A stretch of 64,000 nucleotides of DNA, taken from positions 5,270,001 to 5,334,000 of the forward strand of contig NZ_CP157484.1 in assembly GCF_045348435.1 (NCBI RefSeq), in the 5' to 3' direction. The stretch's first letter is position 1. Each line of letters begins with the position of its first letter. Shown in pieces: positions 1-7,307 of this stretch. Source of the stretch: Alsobacter sp045348435 (lineage in GTDB: Bacteria > Pseudomonadota > Alphaproteobacteria > Rhizobiales > Beijerinckiaceae). A program made the position numbers and the translations under genes. The notes beneath the pieces were generated by a model that made no database searches, had not been told where the DNA came from, and saw nothing but the letters and a program-made list of their open reading frames with translations.

Positions 1-695
1 TGTCGGCCGACTACTCGCAGATCGAGCTGCGCGTGCTGGCCCATGTGGCCGACATCCCGCAGCTCAAGCGCGCCTTCGCGGAGGGCATCGACATTCACGC
101 GCTGACCGCGTCGGAGATGTTCGGCGTGCCGGTGGAGGGCATGGATCCGATGGTCCGCCGCCGCGCCAAGGCGATCAATTTCGGCATCATTTACGGCATC
201 TCGGCCTTCGGCCTGGCCAACCAGCTCGGCATCCCGCGCGAGGAGGCGGGCGCCTACATCAAGAAGTACTTCGAGCGCTTCCCGGGCATCCGCGACTACA
301 TGGAGGAGACGAAGCGCTTCGCCCGCTCCAACGGCTATGTGGCGACCATTTTCGGCCGCAAGGCGCACTACCCGCAGATCAACTCCAAGAACCCGCAGGA
401 GCGCGCCTTCATGGAACGCGCCGCCATCAACGCGCCCATCCAGGGCTCGGCGGCCGACATCATCCGCCGCGCCATGGTGCGCATCGAGCCGGCGCTCGAG
501 AAGGCCCGGCTGGCGGCCCGCATGCTCCTGCAGGTGCATGACGAGCTGGTCTTCGAGGTCCCGGACGAGGAGGTCGAGAAGACCATCCCGGTCGTCCGGC
601 GCATCATGGAGGAGGCCCCGCACCCGGCCGTGAACCTCTCCGTGCCGCTCCAGGTCGACGCCCGCGCCGCCCACAACTGGGACGAGGCGCACTGA
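1..695 (+). CDS. polA: DNA polymerase I, C-terminal fragment (cut by window edge)
   Basis: Only the last 230 codons of polA are present; the reading frame is open from base 3 and the 5' part lies outside the window. The polymerase (palm/fingers) module of family A is recognisable: motif A DYSQIELR at the very start, the O-helix motif B (RRRAKAINFGIIYGIS) and motif C with the catalytic HDE (LLQVHDELVFEV). The protein fills gaps during Okazaki-fragment maturation and excision repair. The 5'-3' exonuclease domain and any proofreading domain cannot be judged. The gene ends in TGA at 693-695 and is followed by a hairpin (709-746) that may end its transcript. Confidence 0.97.
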   Translation, partial: SADYSQIELRVLAHVADIPQLKRAFAEGIDIHALTASEMFGVPVEGMDPMVRRRAKAINFGIIYGISAFGLANQLGIPREEAGAYIKKYFERFPGIRDYMEETKRFARSNGYVATIFGRKAHYPQINSKNPQERAFMERAAINAPIQGSAADIIRRAMVRIEPALEKARLAARMLLQVHDELVFEVPDEEVEKTIPVVRRIMEEAPHPAVNLSVPLQVDARAAHNWDEAH

Positions 696-708
696 GCTTG
701 GCATGGGG

Positions 709-746
709 CCGCACCTCACCCTCCCCGCGACGGACGGGTGAGGCGG
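709..746. repeat. GC-rich imperfect hairpin after polA
   Basis: The left arm CCGCACCTCACCC (709-721) pairs with GGGTGAGGCGG (736-746), with a two-base bulge. There is no T-run, so it is either a non-canonical terminator or one of the short palindromic intergenic repeats common in Hyphomicrobiales. Similar CTC/CCC-rich hairpins occur at 31423 and 32919. Confidence 0.45.
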
Positions 747-810
747 CGGCTTCACAGGGGCGTTTTCGTGCGGTTAGGATGGGTGGCTCGACCCCAAGGA
801 GCCCCCCGCC

Positions 811-1059
811 ATGCTGGCGCTGCGACCCAATTGCGAGTGTTGCGACAAGGACCTGCCGCCCGACAGCCGCGAGGCGATGATCTGCACCTACGAGTGCACG
901 TTCTGCCGCGACTGCGTGGAGACGCGTCTCGGCGGCCGCTGCCCGAATTGCGGCGGCGAGTTTGCGGCGCGCCCCGTCCGTCCGCCGGCGATGCTCGCGA
1001 GGCATCCGGCCAGCGCGGTGAGGGTGCACGCGGACCCGCCCTGTCCGGCGGCCGCCTGA
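811..1059 (+). CDS. DUF1272 zinc-ribbon-like small protein
   Basis: An 82-residue protein that closely fits the DUF1272 family: it starts MLALRPNCECCDKDLPP and carries clustered cysteines (C8, C10, C11, C25, C29, C32, C35, C44, C47) ending in CPNCGGEF. The spacing suggests binding of one or two zinc ions. The family function is unknown. The last ~25 residues are a Pro/Ala-rich tail without recognisable structure. It is a lone gene between polA and ridA on the same strand; the 5' leader holds no clear promoter. Confidence 0.85.
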   Translation: MLALRPNCECCDKDLPPDSREAMICTYECTFCRDCVETRLGGRCPNCGGEFAARPVRPPAMLARHPASAVRVHADPPCPAAA

Positions 1060-1116
1060 TCCCGGTTGCGCTCCTGGCGCCGCCCCTCTAATCGGGGGCT
1101 CCCATCCAGGAGGAAC

Positions 1117-1470
1117 ATGATGAGCATCGAACGCATCGGTTGCGGCCCGCGCATGAGCGACGCCGTGGTGCACGGAAACACGATCTATCTCGCCGGCCAC
1201 GTCGCCGACGCCGCCAAGGGCAAGAGCGTCGGCGAGCAGACCCGCGACATCCTGGCCCAGATCGACGAGACGCTGGCGGAAGCCGGCAGCGACAAGACCA
1301 GGATCCTGTCGGCGACGATCTATCTCGCCGACATCAAGACGTTCCAGGAGATGAACGCCGTGTGGGACTCCTGGGTCTCGCAGGGCAACACCCCGGCGCG
1401 CGCCACCGTCGAGGCGAAGCTCGCGGCGCCCGACTACACGGTCGAGATCGTCATGGTGGCGGCCCGCTGA
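1117..1470 (+). CDS. RidA/YjgF family enamine/imine deaminase
   Basis: About 117 residues matching the RidA (YjgF/YER057c/UK114) family throughout, with the N-terminal VHGNTIYLAGHVA strand and the C-terminal ARATVEAKLAAPDYTVEI segment, whose arginine is the family's carboxylate-binding residue. Members hydrolyse reactive enamine/imine intermediates released by PLP enzymes, though this subgroup is not assigned precisely. An AGGAGG at 1108-1113 lies 3 bases before ATG 1117 and 6 bases before the in-frame ATG 1120, so translation may start at either; a longer upstream frame lacks a ribosome site. Confidence 0.9.
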   Translation: MMSIERIGCGPRMSDAVVHGNTIYLAGHVADAAKGKSVGEQTRDILAQIDETLAEAGSDKTRILSATIYLADIKTFQEMNAVWDSWVSQGNTPARATVEAKLAAPDYTVEIVMVAAR

Positions 1471-1488
1471 GGGCGCGCTCCCGGCGCC

Positions 1489-1965
1489 TCAGGGCGTGAA
1501 CCCGGCCCGCTTCAGCCGCACGATGGCGAGGTCGAGGGCGGACAAAAACGCGGAGCGGTCGCGCGGCGAGAAGGGCCGCGGGCCGCCGGTGGTCTCCCCG
1601 GCCGAGCGCAGCTCCTCCATCAGGTTGCGGGAGGCCAGCGCCATGCCGATCGAATCCGGCGTGAACGGCTTGCCCGTCGGCCCGATCACGTCCGCCCCGG
1701 ACTTGATGCAGCGGCTCGCGAGCGGGATGTCGGCGGTGATCACCACGGCCCCGCGCACCGCCCGCTCGGCGATCCAGTCGTCCGCCGCGTCCGGTCCGGC
1801 CGGCACGACGACCCGCTCGATCATCGGATCGCGCGGGATCTGCATGAAGCTGTTGGCGACCACGATGACGCGCAGGCGATGGCGCTCGGCGACGCGGTAG
1901 ACCTCCGCCTTCACCGGGCAGGCGTCCGCGTCGACATAGATCGCGATGGCGCCGGGCGCGTCCAT
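1489..1965 (-). CDS. YaiI/YqxD family protein (DUF188)
   Basis: A 158-residue protein with the DUF188 N-terminus (IYVDADACPVKAEVYRVAERH) and the ITADIPLASRCIKSGADVIGPTGKPF segment, with conserved acidic residues resembling a PIN-like nuclease fold. Its biochemical role is unknown. The start ATG (1965) overlaps the stop of the upstream MFS gene (ATGA), so the two are probably one transcript. The frame stays open upstream but that part is the antisense-shifted MFS coding region and is not counted. Confidence 0.9.
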   Translation of the reverse strand: MDAPGAIAIYVDADACPVKAEVYRVAERHRLRVIVVANSFMQIPRDPMIERVVVPAGPDAADDWIAERAVRGAVVITADIPLASRCIKSGADVIGPTGKPFTPDSIGMALASRNLMEELRSAGETTGGPRPFSPRDRSAFLSALDLAIVRLKRAGFTP

Positions 1966-3245
1966 CAGGCGAGGCCCTCCCGGATGTCGGCCCGCTTGAG
2001 CAGCAGGCCCGCGGCCACGCCCCCCAGGGCGAGGATGACCGCGCAGGCGAGCAGCGCGGGCTCGGCGCCCAGCCGGTGCAGGCCGGCGCCGAACGCCGGC
2101 GGGGCCAGCGCCTGGCCCAGGAAGAAGAAGAAGGCGTGCAGCGCGATGGCCGAGCCGCGCGCGGTCGGGGCCAGTTCGGTGGCGCGGTTCTGTAGCGAGT
2201 TGTGCAGCATGAAGAAGCCGAATCCGAGCGCCGTGAAGCAGGCCAGCATCGTGAACCAATTGGGCGCCGCGGCCAGCCCGGCGAGCCCGAGCCCGCCCAG
2301 GAGCCCGCCGGCCCGCATCAGCAGATAGACCGGGAACCGGCGCAGCAGCAACGACACGGACGCCGAGAACGCCATGCCGCCGAGGCCGAGCCCGGCGATG
2401 ACGAAGCCGGCCTGGGTCGCCGTGCCGCCCCCGCGCGCCTGGAGCAGCTCGGGCACGAAGGGCAGGACCCCGTAGATGGCGAGGCCCTCGACGAAGACGG
2501 TGCCGAAGCACACCAGCGAGCGCGGATTGGCGAAGACCAGCCGGTAGCGTCCCATCGCGTCCGCGACGCTGAAGCGCGAGCGCTCGCGCCGGACGGCCTC
2601 GGCCGGAAGCCCCGCGAAGACGCCCACGACGGCCAGCAGGGCCGCCAGGGCCGTGACGGCCAGGGCGCCGCGCCAGCCGACCCAGTCCGCCATCACGCCG
2701 GAGGAGGTGACGCCGAGAAGCTGGCCGATGAGAGCCGCGGCCAGGAAGCGCGAGATCGCCACCTGCCGGCGCTCATACGCGAAGGCGTCGCCCACCATCG
2801 CGAGGGCCAGCGGGATGACGCCGCCCGCCGCCACCCCGGCCAGGATGCGGCTGACGAAGAGCTGCTCCAGCGACGTGGCGAAGACGCCGGCCGCCAGCGC
2901 CAGCGCGAAGACCACGAGGCAGACGCGCAGCACGGAGATCTTCCCCGCCGCGTCTCCCATGGGGCCCAGCACGGGCTGCCCCAGCCCGTACGGAAGCGCG
3001 TAGCAGGACGACAGCAGCGCCACCGTGGCGACGGGCGCCTGGAACTGGGCCGCGATGGAGTTGACGATGGGGTCGGTGGAGCGCGCCGCGAAGGCGCTCG
3101 CAAAGCCGCACAGGCCCAGCACCAGCAGGAGCCGCTTTTCCCCTTCCGCGTCCAGCTTGAACTCCCCGGGCCAGCATCGGTCCGTCCCGCCGCGACACGC
3201 GCGGCGGACGGCCAGGCCTCCACGCATGGGCGGCCCCGCCGCCAC
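1965..3245 (-). CDS. MFS family transporter
   Basis: A membrane protein of up to 426 residues with about 12 hydrophobic segments, beginning near LLLVLGLCGFASAF and ending after the LLACAVILALGGVAAGLL helix; the central loop follows helix 6, as in MFS_1 (arabinose-efflux-like) carriers. The substrate cannot be inferred. The first ~30 residues (Arg-rich, before FKLDAEGEKRLL) look non-native, so the true start may be downstream at a non-ATG codon. It is divergent from the TPP-riboswitch operon and its last base pairs overlap the DUF188 gene. Confidence 0.85.
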   Translation of the reverse strand: MAAGPPMRGGLAVRRACRGGTDRCWPGEFKLDAEGEKRLLLVLGLCGFASAFAARSTDPIVNSIAAQFQAPVATVALLSSCYALPYGLGQPVLGPMGDAAGKISVLRVCLVVFALALAAGVFATSLEQLFVSRILAGVAAGGVIPLALAMVGDAFAYERRQVAISRFLAAALIGQLLGVTSSGVMADWVGWRGALAVTALAALLAVVGVFAGLPAEAVRRERSRFSVADAMGRYRLVFANPRSLVCFGTVFVEGLAIYGVLPFVPELLQARGGGTATQAGFVIAGLGLGGMAFSASVSLLLRRFPVYLLMRAGGLLGGLGLAGLAAAPNWFTMLACFTALGFGFFMLHNSLQNRATELAPTARGSAIALHAFFFFLGQALAPPAFGAGLHRLGAEPALLACAVILALGGVAAGLLLKRADIREGLA

Positions 3246-3351
3246 CGTCGCTTCCCGCCGGCGGGAGTGTCAACCGCGCCCCCAGGGGGGCAGGCATGCG
3301 GCGCGACGGGCAGCCTTGCGTAGGCGTCGGCTCTCGGGGTAGGTGTGGGCA

Positions 3352-3447
3352 TCTCTCGTCGGGGTGCGCCTTCCGCAGAAGGCGCTGAGAGGCGTCCCGC
3401 CAACTCGTCGAACCTGATCCGGCTCGCACCGGCGGAGGGAACGTGAG
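3352..3447 (+). promoter_or_regulatory. TPP riboswitch (THI element) upstream of thiX
   Basis: The conserved THI-box blocks are present in order: GGGGTGC (3361-3367), GCTGAGAGG (about 3384-3392), ACCTGATCCGG (about 3412-3422) and CCGGCGGAGGGAA (about 3429-3441). TCTCTCG (3352-3358) can close P1 with CGTGAGA (3442-3448), allowing one mismatch. The GGAGGGA at 3434-3440 is also the only good Shine-Dalgarno, 7 bases before ATG 3448, so ligand binding should directly hide the ribosome site. This implies repression of translation by thiamine pyrophosphate. Confidence 0.93.
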
Positions 3448-4287
3448 ATGGCGACGAGCCCCCCCGATATCCGCCAAGCTCCCGCGCGACGCCGCGCCTG
3501 GCGTTTCGATCCGCTCGCCTGGGTCACCGCGGCGGCCCTGATCCTGGCCTGGGAGGCCGGGGTGCGGCTGACCGACGCGCCCGCCTATCTGCTGCCGGCG
3601 CCGAGCCGGATCCTGGCCACGCTGGTCCACCGCTGGCCGGTGATCGGCGCGGAGGCCCTGACCACGCTCATCGAGATCCTGTGCGGTTTCGCGTCCGGTT
3701 CGCTGGCCGGGCTCGCGGCCGCGCTAGCCATGTCGCGCTGGCCCGCTTTGGAGCGGGCGCTGGGGCCGATCCTGGTCGTCAGCCAGGCGCTGCCGGTGTT
3801 CGCGATCGCGCCCCTGCTGGTGGTGTGGTTCGGCTTCGGGCTCGCCTCCAAGGTGGTGATGGCCACCCTGATCATCTTCTTCCCGGTCGCCACCAACGGC
3901 CTCGAGGGGCTCCGCCGCACCGATCCGGGCCTCCTGGAGCTGGCGCGCCTGCATGGCGCGACGCCGCTCCAGAGCCTGTGGATGATCCGCATCCCGTCCG
4001 CGCTGCCGTCCTGGGCGGCGGGCCTGCGCATCGCCGCCGCCGTGGCCCCCATCGGGGCCATCGTGGGCGAATGGGTGGGCTCTTCGGCGGGCCTCGGCCT
4101 CCTGATCCTGCACGCCAACGGCCGCTCGCAGACCGACATGGTGTTCGCCTCCCTGGCGGTGCTGGCCGCGATGTCGGTGGCGCTGTGGCTGCTGGTCGAC
4201 CGCCTGACGCGGCGCTGGCTGCGCTGGGCGCCCGACAGCCTCGGCCCGGGCTTCACCGGCCCTGTCCTCTCCCGATCGAAAGCCTGA
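3448..4287 (+). CDS. thiX: ABC transporter permease, thiamine-precursor (HMP) type
   Basis: A 279-residue inner-membrane permease of the NitT/TauT/SsuC-like family, with about six hydrophobic segments and the EAA loop (ELARLHGATPLQSLWMIRIPSALP) that docks an ATPase. Placement directly behind a TPP riboswitch and in front of an NMT1/ThiY-type binding protein indicates uptake of a pyrimidine precursor of thiamine (HMP or a formylamino form). No matching ATP-binding subunit (ThiZ) lies beside it. The start ATG 3448 is fixed by the riboswitch-embedded ribosome site. The function is inferred from context; the fold is clear. Confidence 0.88.
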   Translation: MATSPPDIRQAPARRRAWRFDPLAWVTAAALILAWEAGVRLTDAPAYLLPAPSRILATLVHRWPVIGAEALTTLIEILCGFASGSLAGLAAALAMSRWPALERALGPILVVSQALPVFAIAPLLVVWFGFGLASKVVMATLIIFFPVATNGLEGLRRTDPGLLELARLHGATPLQSLWMIRIPSALPSWAAGLRIAAAVAPIGAIVGEWVGSSAGLGLLILHANGRSQTDMVFASLAVLAAMSVALWLLVDRLTRRWLRWAPDSLGPGFTGPVLSRSKA

Positions 4288-4313
4288 CGCTTCCCTCCCT
4301 GAAAGGTCCGACG

Positions 4314-5279
4314 ATGCGCGTTCGCTCCCTCCTCTTCGGCCTGCTGATGTTCGCGGCCGCCGCTCCCCTGGCCGGCCTCTCGGCGAAGCCGGCGCAGGCC
4401 CAGCCGGTCGAGAAGCTCACCGTCCTGCTCGACTGGTTCGTCAATCCCGACCACGCCGCCCTGGTGGTGGCCAAGGAGAAGGGCTTCTTCGCCAAGGCCG
4501 GGCTCGACGTGACCCTGGTGGAGCCCGCCGATCCGTCCGCGCCGCCCCGGCTGGTCGCGGCCGGACAGGGCGACATCGCCATTTCGTACCAGCCCAACCT
4601 CTACCAGCAGGTGCAGGAAGGGATGCCGGTGATCCGGATCGGCGCCGCGGTGGCGACGCCCCTGAACAGCCTCGTCGCGCTCGCCGACGGCCCGGTGAAG
4701 ACCATCGCGGACCTCAAGGGCCGCACCGTGGGCTACTCCATCGCCGGCTTCGAGGAGGCGCTGCTCTCCACCATGCTGGCCGAGGCCGGGCTGAAGCTGA
4801 CGGACGTGAAGCTGGTCAACATCAACTTCGCCCTGACCCCGGCGCTGATGGCCGGCCAGGTGGACGCCGTGATCGGCGCCTTCCGCAATTTCGAGCTGAC
4901 CGAGCTGCGGCTCGCCGGCAAGGCCGGCCGGGCCTTCTACCCGGAGGAGCACGGCGTCCCGCCCTATGACGAGCTGATCTACATCGTCCGGCAGGACCGC
5001 GCCCGGGACGCGCGGGTGCAGCGCTTCCTCGACGCGGTCGAGATGGCGACCCTGTCGATCCTCAACGACCCCGACGAGGCGTGGAGCGCCTTCGTGAAGG
5101 CCAATCCCAAGCTCGACGACGAGCTGAACAAGACCGCCTGGGCCGACACGCTGAAGCGGCTCGCCGCGAGCCCGGCGGCGCTCGACAAGACCCGCTACGC
5201 CCGGTTCGCGCAGTTCATGAAGGATCGCGGCCTGATCCAGACCGTGGAGCCGGTGGAGCGCTACGCCGTCGCCCGCTGA
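4314..5279 (+). CDS. thiY: ABC substrate-binding protein, NMT1/ThiY type (HMP precursor)
   Basis: A 321-residue periplasmic protein with a Sec signal (MRVRSLLFGLLMFAAAAPLAG...AQAQP) and the NMT1/THI5-like domain: LTVLLDWFVNPDHAALVVAKEKGFF, then DIAISYQPNLYQQ. The LDWxxNxxHA motif is characteristic of thiamine-pyrimidine binding proteins (ThiY/THI5 family). It follows thiX after 26 bases in the riboswitch-controlled transcript. The partner ATPase is missing locally and would have to come from elsewhere. The gene converges with thiD, only 9 bases separating them. Confidence 0.9.
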   Translation: MRVRSLLFGLLMFAAAAPLAGLSAKPAQAQPVEKLTVLLDWFVNPDHAALVVAKEKGFFAKAGLDVTLVEPADPSAPPRLVAAGQGDIAISYQPNLYQQVQEGMPVIRIGAAVATPLNSLVALADGPVKTIADLKGRTVGYSIAGFEEALLSTMLAEAGLKLTDVKLVNINFALTPALMAGQVDAVIGAFRNFELTELRLAGKAGRAFYPEEHGVPPYDELIYIVRQDRARDARVQRFLDAVEMATLSILNDPDEAWSAFVKANPKLDDELNKTAWADTLKRLAASPAALDKTRYARFAQFMKDRGLIQTVEPVERYAVAR

Positions 5280-5288
5280 GGCGCCCGC

Positions 5289-6107
5289 CTACCACCAGGC
5301 GTGGAAGTGATGCACCGGGCCGTGGCCATGCCCGATCCGGAGCGTGTCGGCGGCCTGCAGGGCGGATGTGAGCCAGGTCTTGGCCGCGCCCACCGCCTCC
5401 CGCAGGTCCAGACCCTTGGCGAGCCCGGCCGCGATGGCTGCCGAGAGCGAGCAGCCCGTGCCGTGGGTGTTGCGGGTCGCCACGCGGGGGCCCTCGAAGC
5501 GGGTCGTTCCGGCCGGCTCGACCAGCAGGTCGACGCTGCGGTCGCCCGCTCCGTGGCCGCCCTTCATCAGCACGGCGCGCGCGCCCGCCGCCAGCAGCGC
5601 CTCGCCCTGGCGGCGCATCTCGTCCTCGCGATGGGCGACGGGCGCGTCCAGCAGCGCCGCCGCCTCCGGCAGGTTCGGGGTGATCAGGCAGGCGCGCGGG
5701 ATCAGCACGGTCCGCAGCGCCTGGACGGCGTCGAGCGCGATCAGCCGGTCGCCGCTGGTGGCGATCATCACCGGGTCGAGCACGATCCGGGAGACGCCGC
5801 GCCGCTCCAGCCCGGCCGCCACCGTCTCGATGACGGCGGCCTGCGACAGCATGCCGATCTTCACGGCGTCGACCGCCAGGTCGGAGAAGACCGAGTCCAT
5901 CTGCTGCGCGATGAAGGCGGCCGGGACGTCGTGGATGCCCTGCACGCCCACGGTGTTCTGGGCCGTGAGCGCGGTGACGACGGTCGCCCCATAGACGCCC
6001 AGGGCCGAGAAGGTCTTCAGGTCCGCCTGGATTCCGGCGCCGCCGCCGGAATCGGAGCCCGCGATGGTCACCGCGATCGGGGTCTTGGGAGCTGAGGTGA
6101 AGGTCAC
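5289..6107 (-). CDS. thiD: Hydroxymethylpyrimidine/phosphomethylpyrimidine kinase
   Basis: A 272-residue ribokinase-fold enzyme, full length for ThiD. The N-terminal AVTIAGSDSGGGAGIQADLKTF, the KIGMLSQ segment, the LITPNLPEAAALL motif and the C-terminal anion-hole NTHGTGCSLSAAIAAGLAKG are all present. It phosphorylates HMP and then HMP-P to give HMP-PP for thiamine phosphate synthase. It converges with the HMP-transport genes, so transport and kinase are adjacent but separately transcribed; no THI element is visible upstream of thiD. Confidence 0.96.
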   Translation of the reverse strand: MTFTSAPKTPIAVTIAGSDSGGGAGIQADLKTFSALGVYGATVVTALTAQNTVGVQGIHDVPAAFIAQQMDSVFSDLAVDAVKIGMLSQAAVIETVAAGLERRGVSRIVLDPVMIATSGDRLIALDAVQALRTVLIPRACLITPNLPEAAALLDAPVAHREDEMRRQGEALLAAGARAVLMKGGHGAGDRSVDLLVEPAGTTRFEGPRVATRNTHGTGCSLSAAIAAGLAKGLDLREAVGAAKTWLTSALQAADTLRIGHGHGPVHHFHAWW

Positions 6108-6274
6108 GGCGTCGTCCTCGCGTCACGCCCGACAGCTAAGGCCCCTGCCGGCTCACGGCAAGTCGCACGCCTCTGGCGCCGGGGGCGAGGGGATGACAGA
6201 AGGGGGCGCGTTCCGGCGGGACGCGCCGCCGCGCCGCCGCTTCCCTGTTCCACCGCCGATGGTCCGCCCCCCCG

Positions 6275-7183
6275 ATGCAGCCGCCGCCTCCCACCGAGAG
6301 TCCCGCCGCGCCCACGCCGGCCTTCGGGCCGCCGCGCGTGATGACCGGGATCGGGCTGGCGATGTGCGGCTACGCCTGCTTCAGCGTGCAGGACGCCATC
6401 GTCAAATGGCTCGTGGCCGATCTGCCGGTTTTCGAGATCCTGTTCGCGCGCAGCATCATGATCATGCTCTTCGCCGGCCTCCTGGCCGGTCCGCACGTCT
6501 ATGGGGCCGCCCTGCGCAGCCGCCGCAAGGGGGCGTTGCTGGGCCGGGGCGTGCTGATCCTGGCGGCGTGGCTCTCCTACTACTCGGCCGCCAAGTGGCT
6601 GCCCCTGGCCGAACTGGTGACGCTTTATTTCGCGGCCCCGATCTTCGTGATGGTGCTGTCCATCCTGATCCTGAAGGAGAAGGTCACCCTGGCGCGCTGG
6701 ATCGCGGCCGGCGTCGGCTTCGCCGGGGTGGCGCTGGCGTCCGACCCGGGCGGAACCGTCGACCTGCTGCCGGCCGCCATGGTGCTGGGCTCGGCCTTCC
6801 TGTGGGCCTGGACCAACGTGCTGGTCCGCATCATCAGCCGCACCGAGGCGACCGCCACGCAGATGATCGCCTCCAACTTCATCTTCGCGGTGGGCTGCGC
6901 GGCGGCGCTGCCCTTCCTGTGGGTGACCCCGACCGTCACGCAGGCCCTGCTGCTGCTGGGCCTCGGCGTGGCCGGCGGCGCCGGGCAGTATTTCGTCTTC
7001 GAGGGCTTCCGGCACGCCCCCGCCTCCGCGGTGGCCCCCTTCGAGTATTCGGCCCTGGTCTGGGCGTTCATCTTCGGCTTCGCGATCTGGGGCGACATCC
7101 CCAAGGCGGCGGTGTTTGGCGGCGCGGCGCTCATCATCGCGAGCGGCGTGGGGCTGTTGATCGCCGAACGGCGCGCCGGCTGA
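6275..7183 (+). CDS. EamA/DMT family transporter
   Basis: A 302-residue protein of about ten hydrophobic helices in two EamA repeats (roughly residues 20-150 and 165-295), with the usual small-residue-rich transmembrane segments (YACFSVQDAIVKWL, GVGFAGVALASDPGG, VAPFEYSALVWAFIFGFAIWGD). The drug/metabolite transporter superfamily exports metabolites or amino acids; the substrate is unknown. A Pro-rich 20-residue cytoplasmic leader precedes the first helix, so a later start is possible. It stands alone, divergent from thiD, with a 167-base intergenic region rich in GC palindromes. Confidence 0.87.
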   Translation: MQPPPPTESPAAPTPAFGPPRVMTGIGLAMCGYACFSVQDAIVKWLVADLPVFEILFARSIMIMLFAGLLAGPHVYGAALRSRRKGALLGRGVLILAAWLSYYSAAKWLPLAELVTLYFAAPIFVMVLSILILKEKVTLARWIAAGVGFAGVALASDPGGTVDLLPAAMVLGSAFLWAWTNVLVRIISRTEATATQMIASNFIFAVGCAAALPFLWVTPTVTQALLLLGLGVAGGAGQYFVFEGFRHAPASAVAPFEYSALVWAFIFGFAIWGDIPKAAVFGGAALIIASGVGLLIAERRAG

Positions 7184-7307
7184 ACGCCCCGCCCAAGGCA
7201 TTGCTCAACCCAGATGCGCGTTTAACGGGAAGATCTTGCGTTTCGTTAACCTGGCGCGATGCATGATGACGGCGGATAACCCGCGTCATCACGCTGCCCC
7301 CGGACCC

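Noticed and set aside
6181..6262. GC-rich palindromic text before the EamA gene as a second copy of the 61-kb inverted repeat
   Set aside because: Only short pieces (GGGATGAC and GGGACGCGCCGCCG) are similar; there are no matching long arms, so it is at most a decayed copy.
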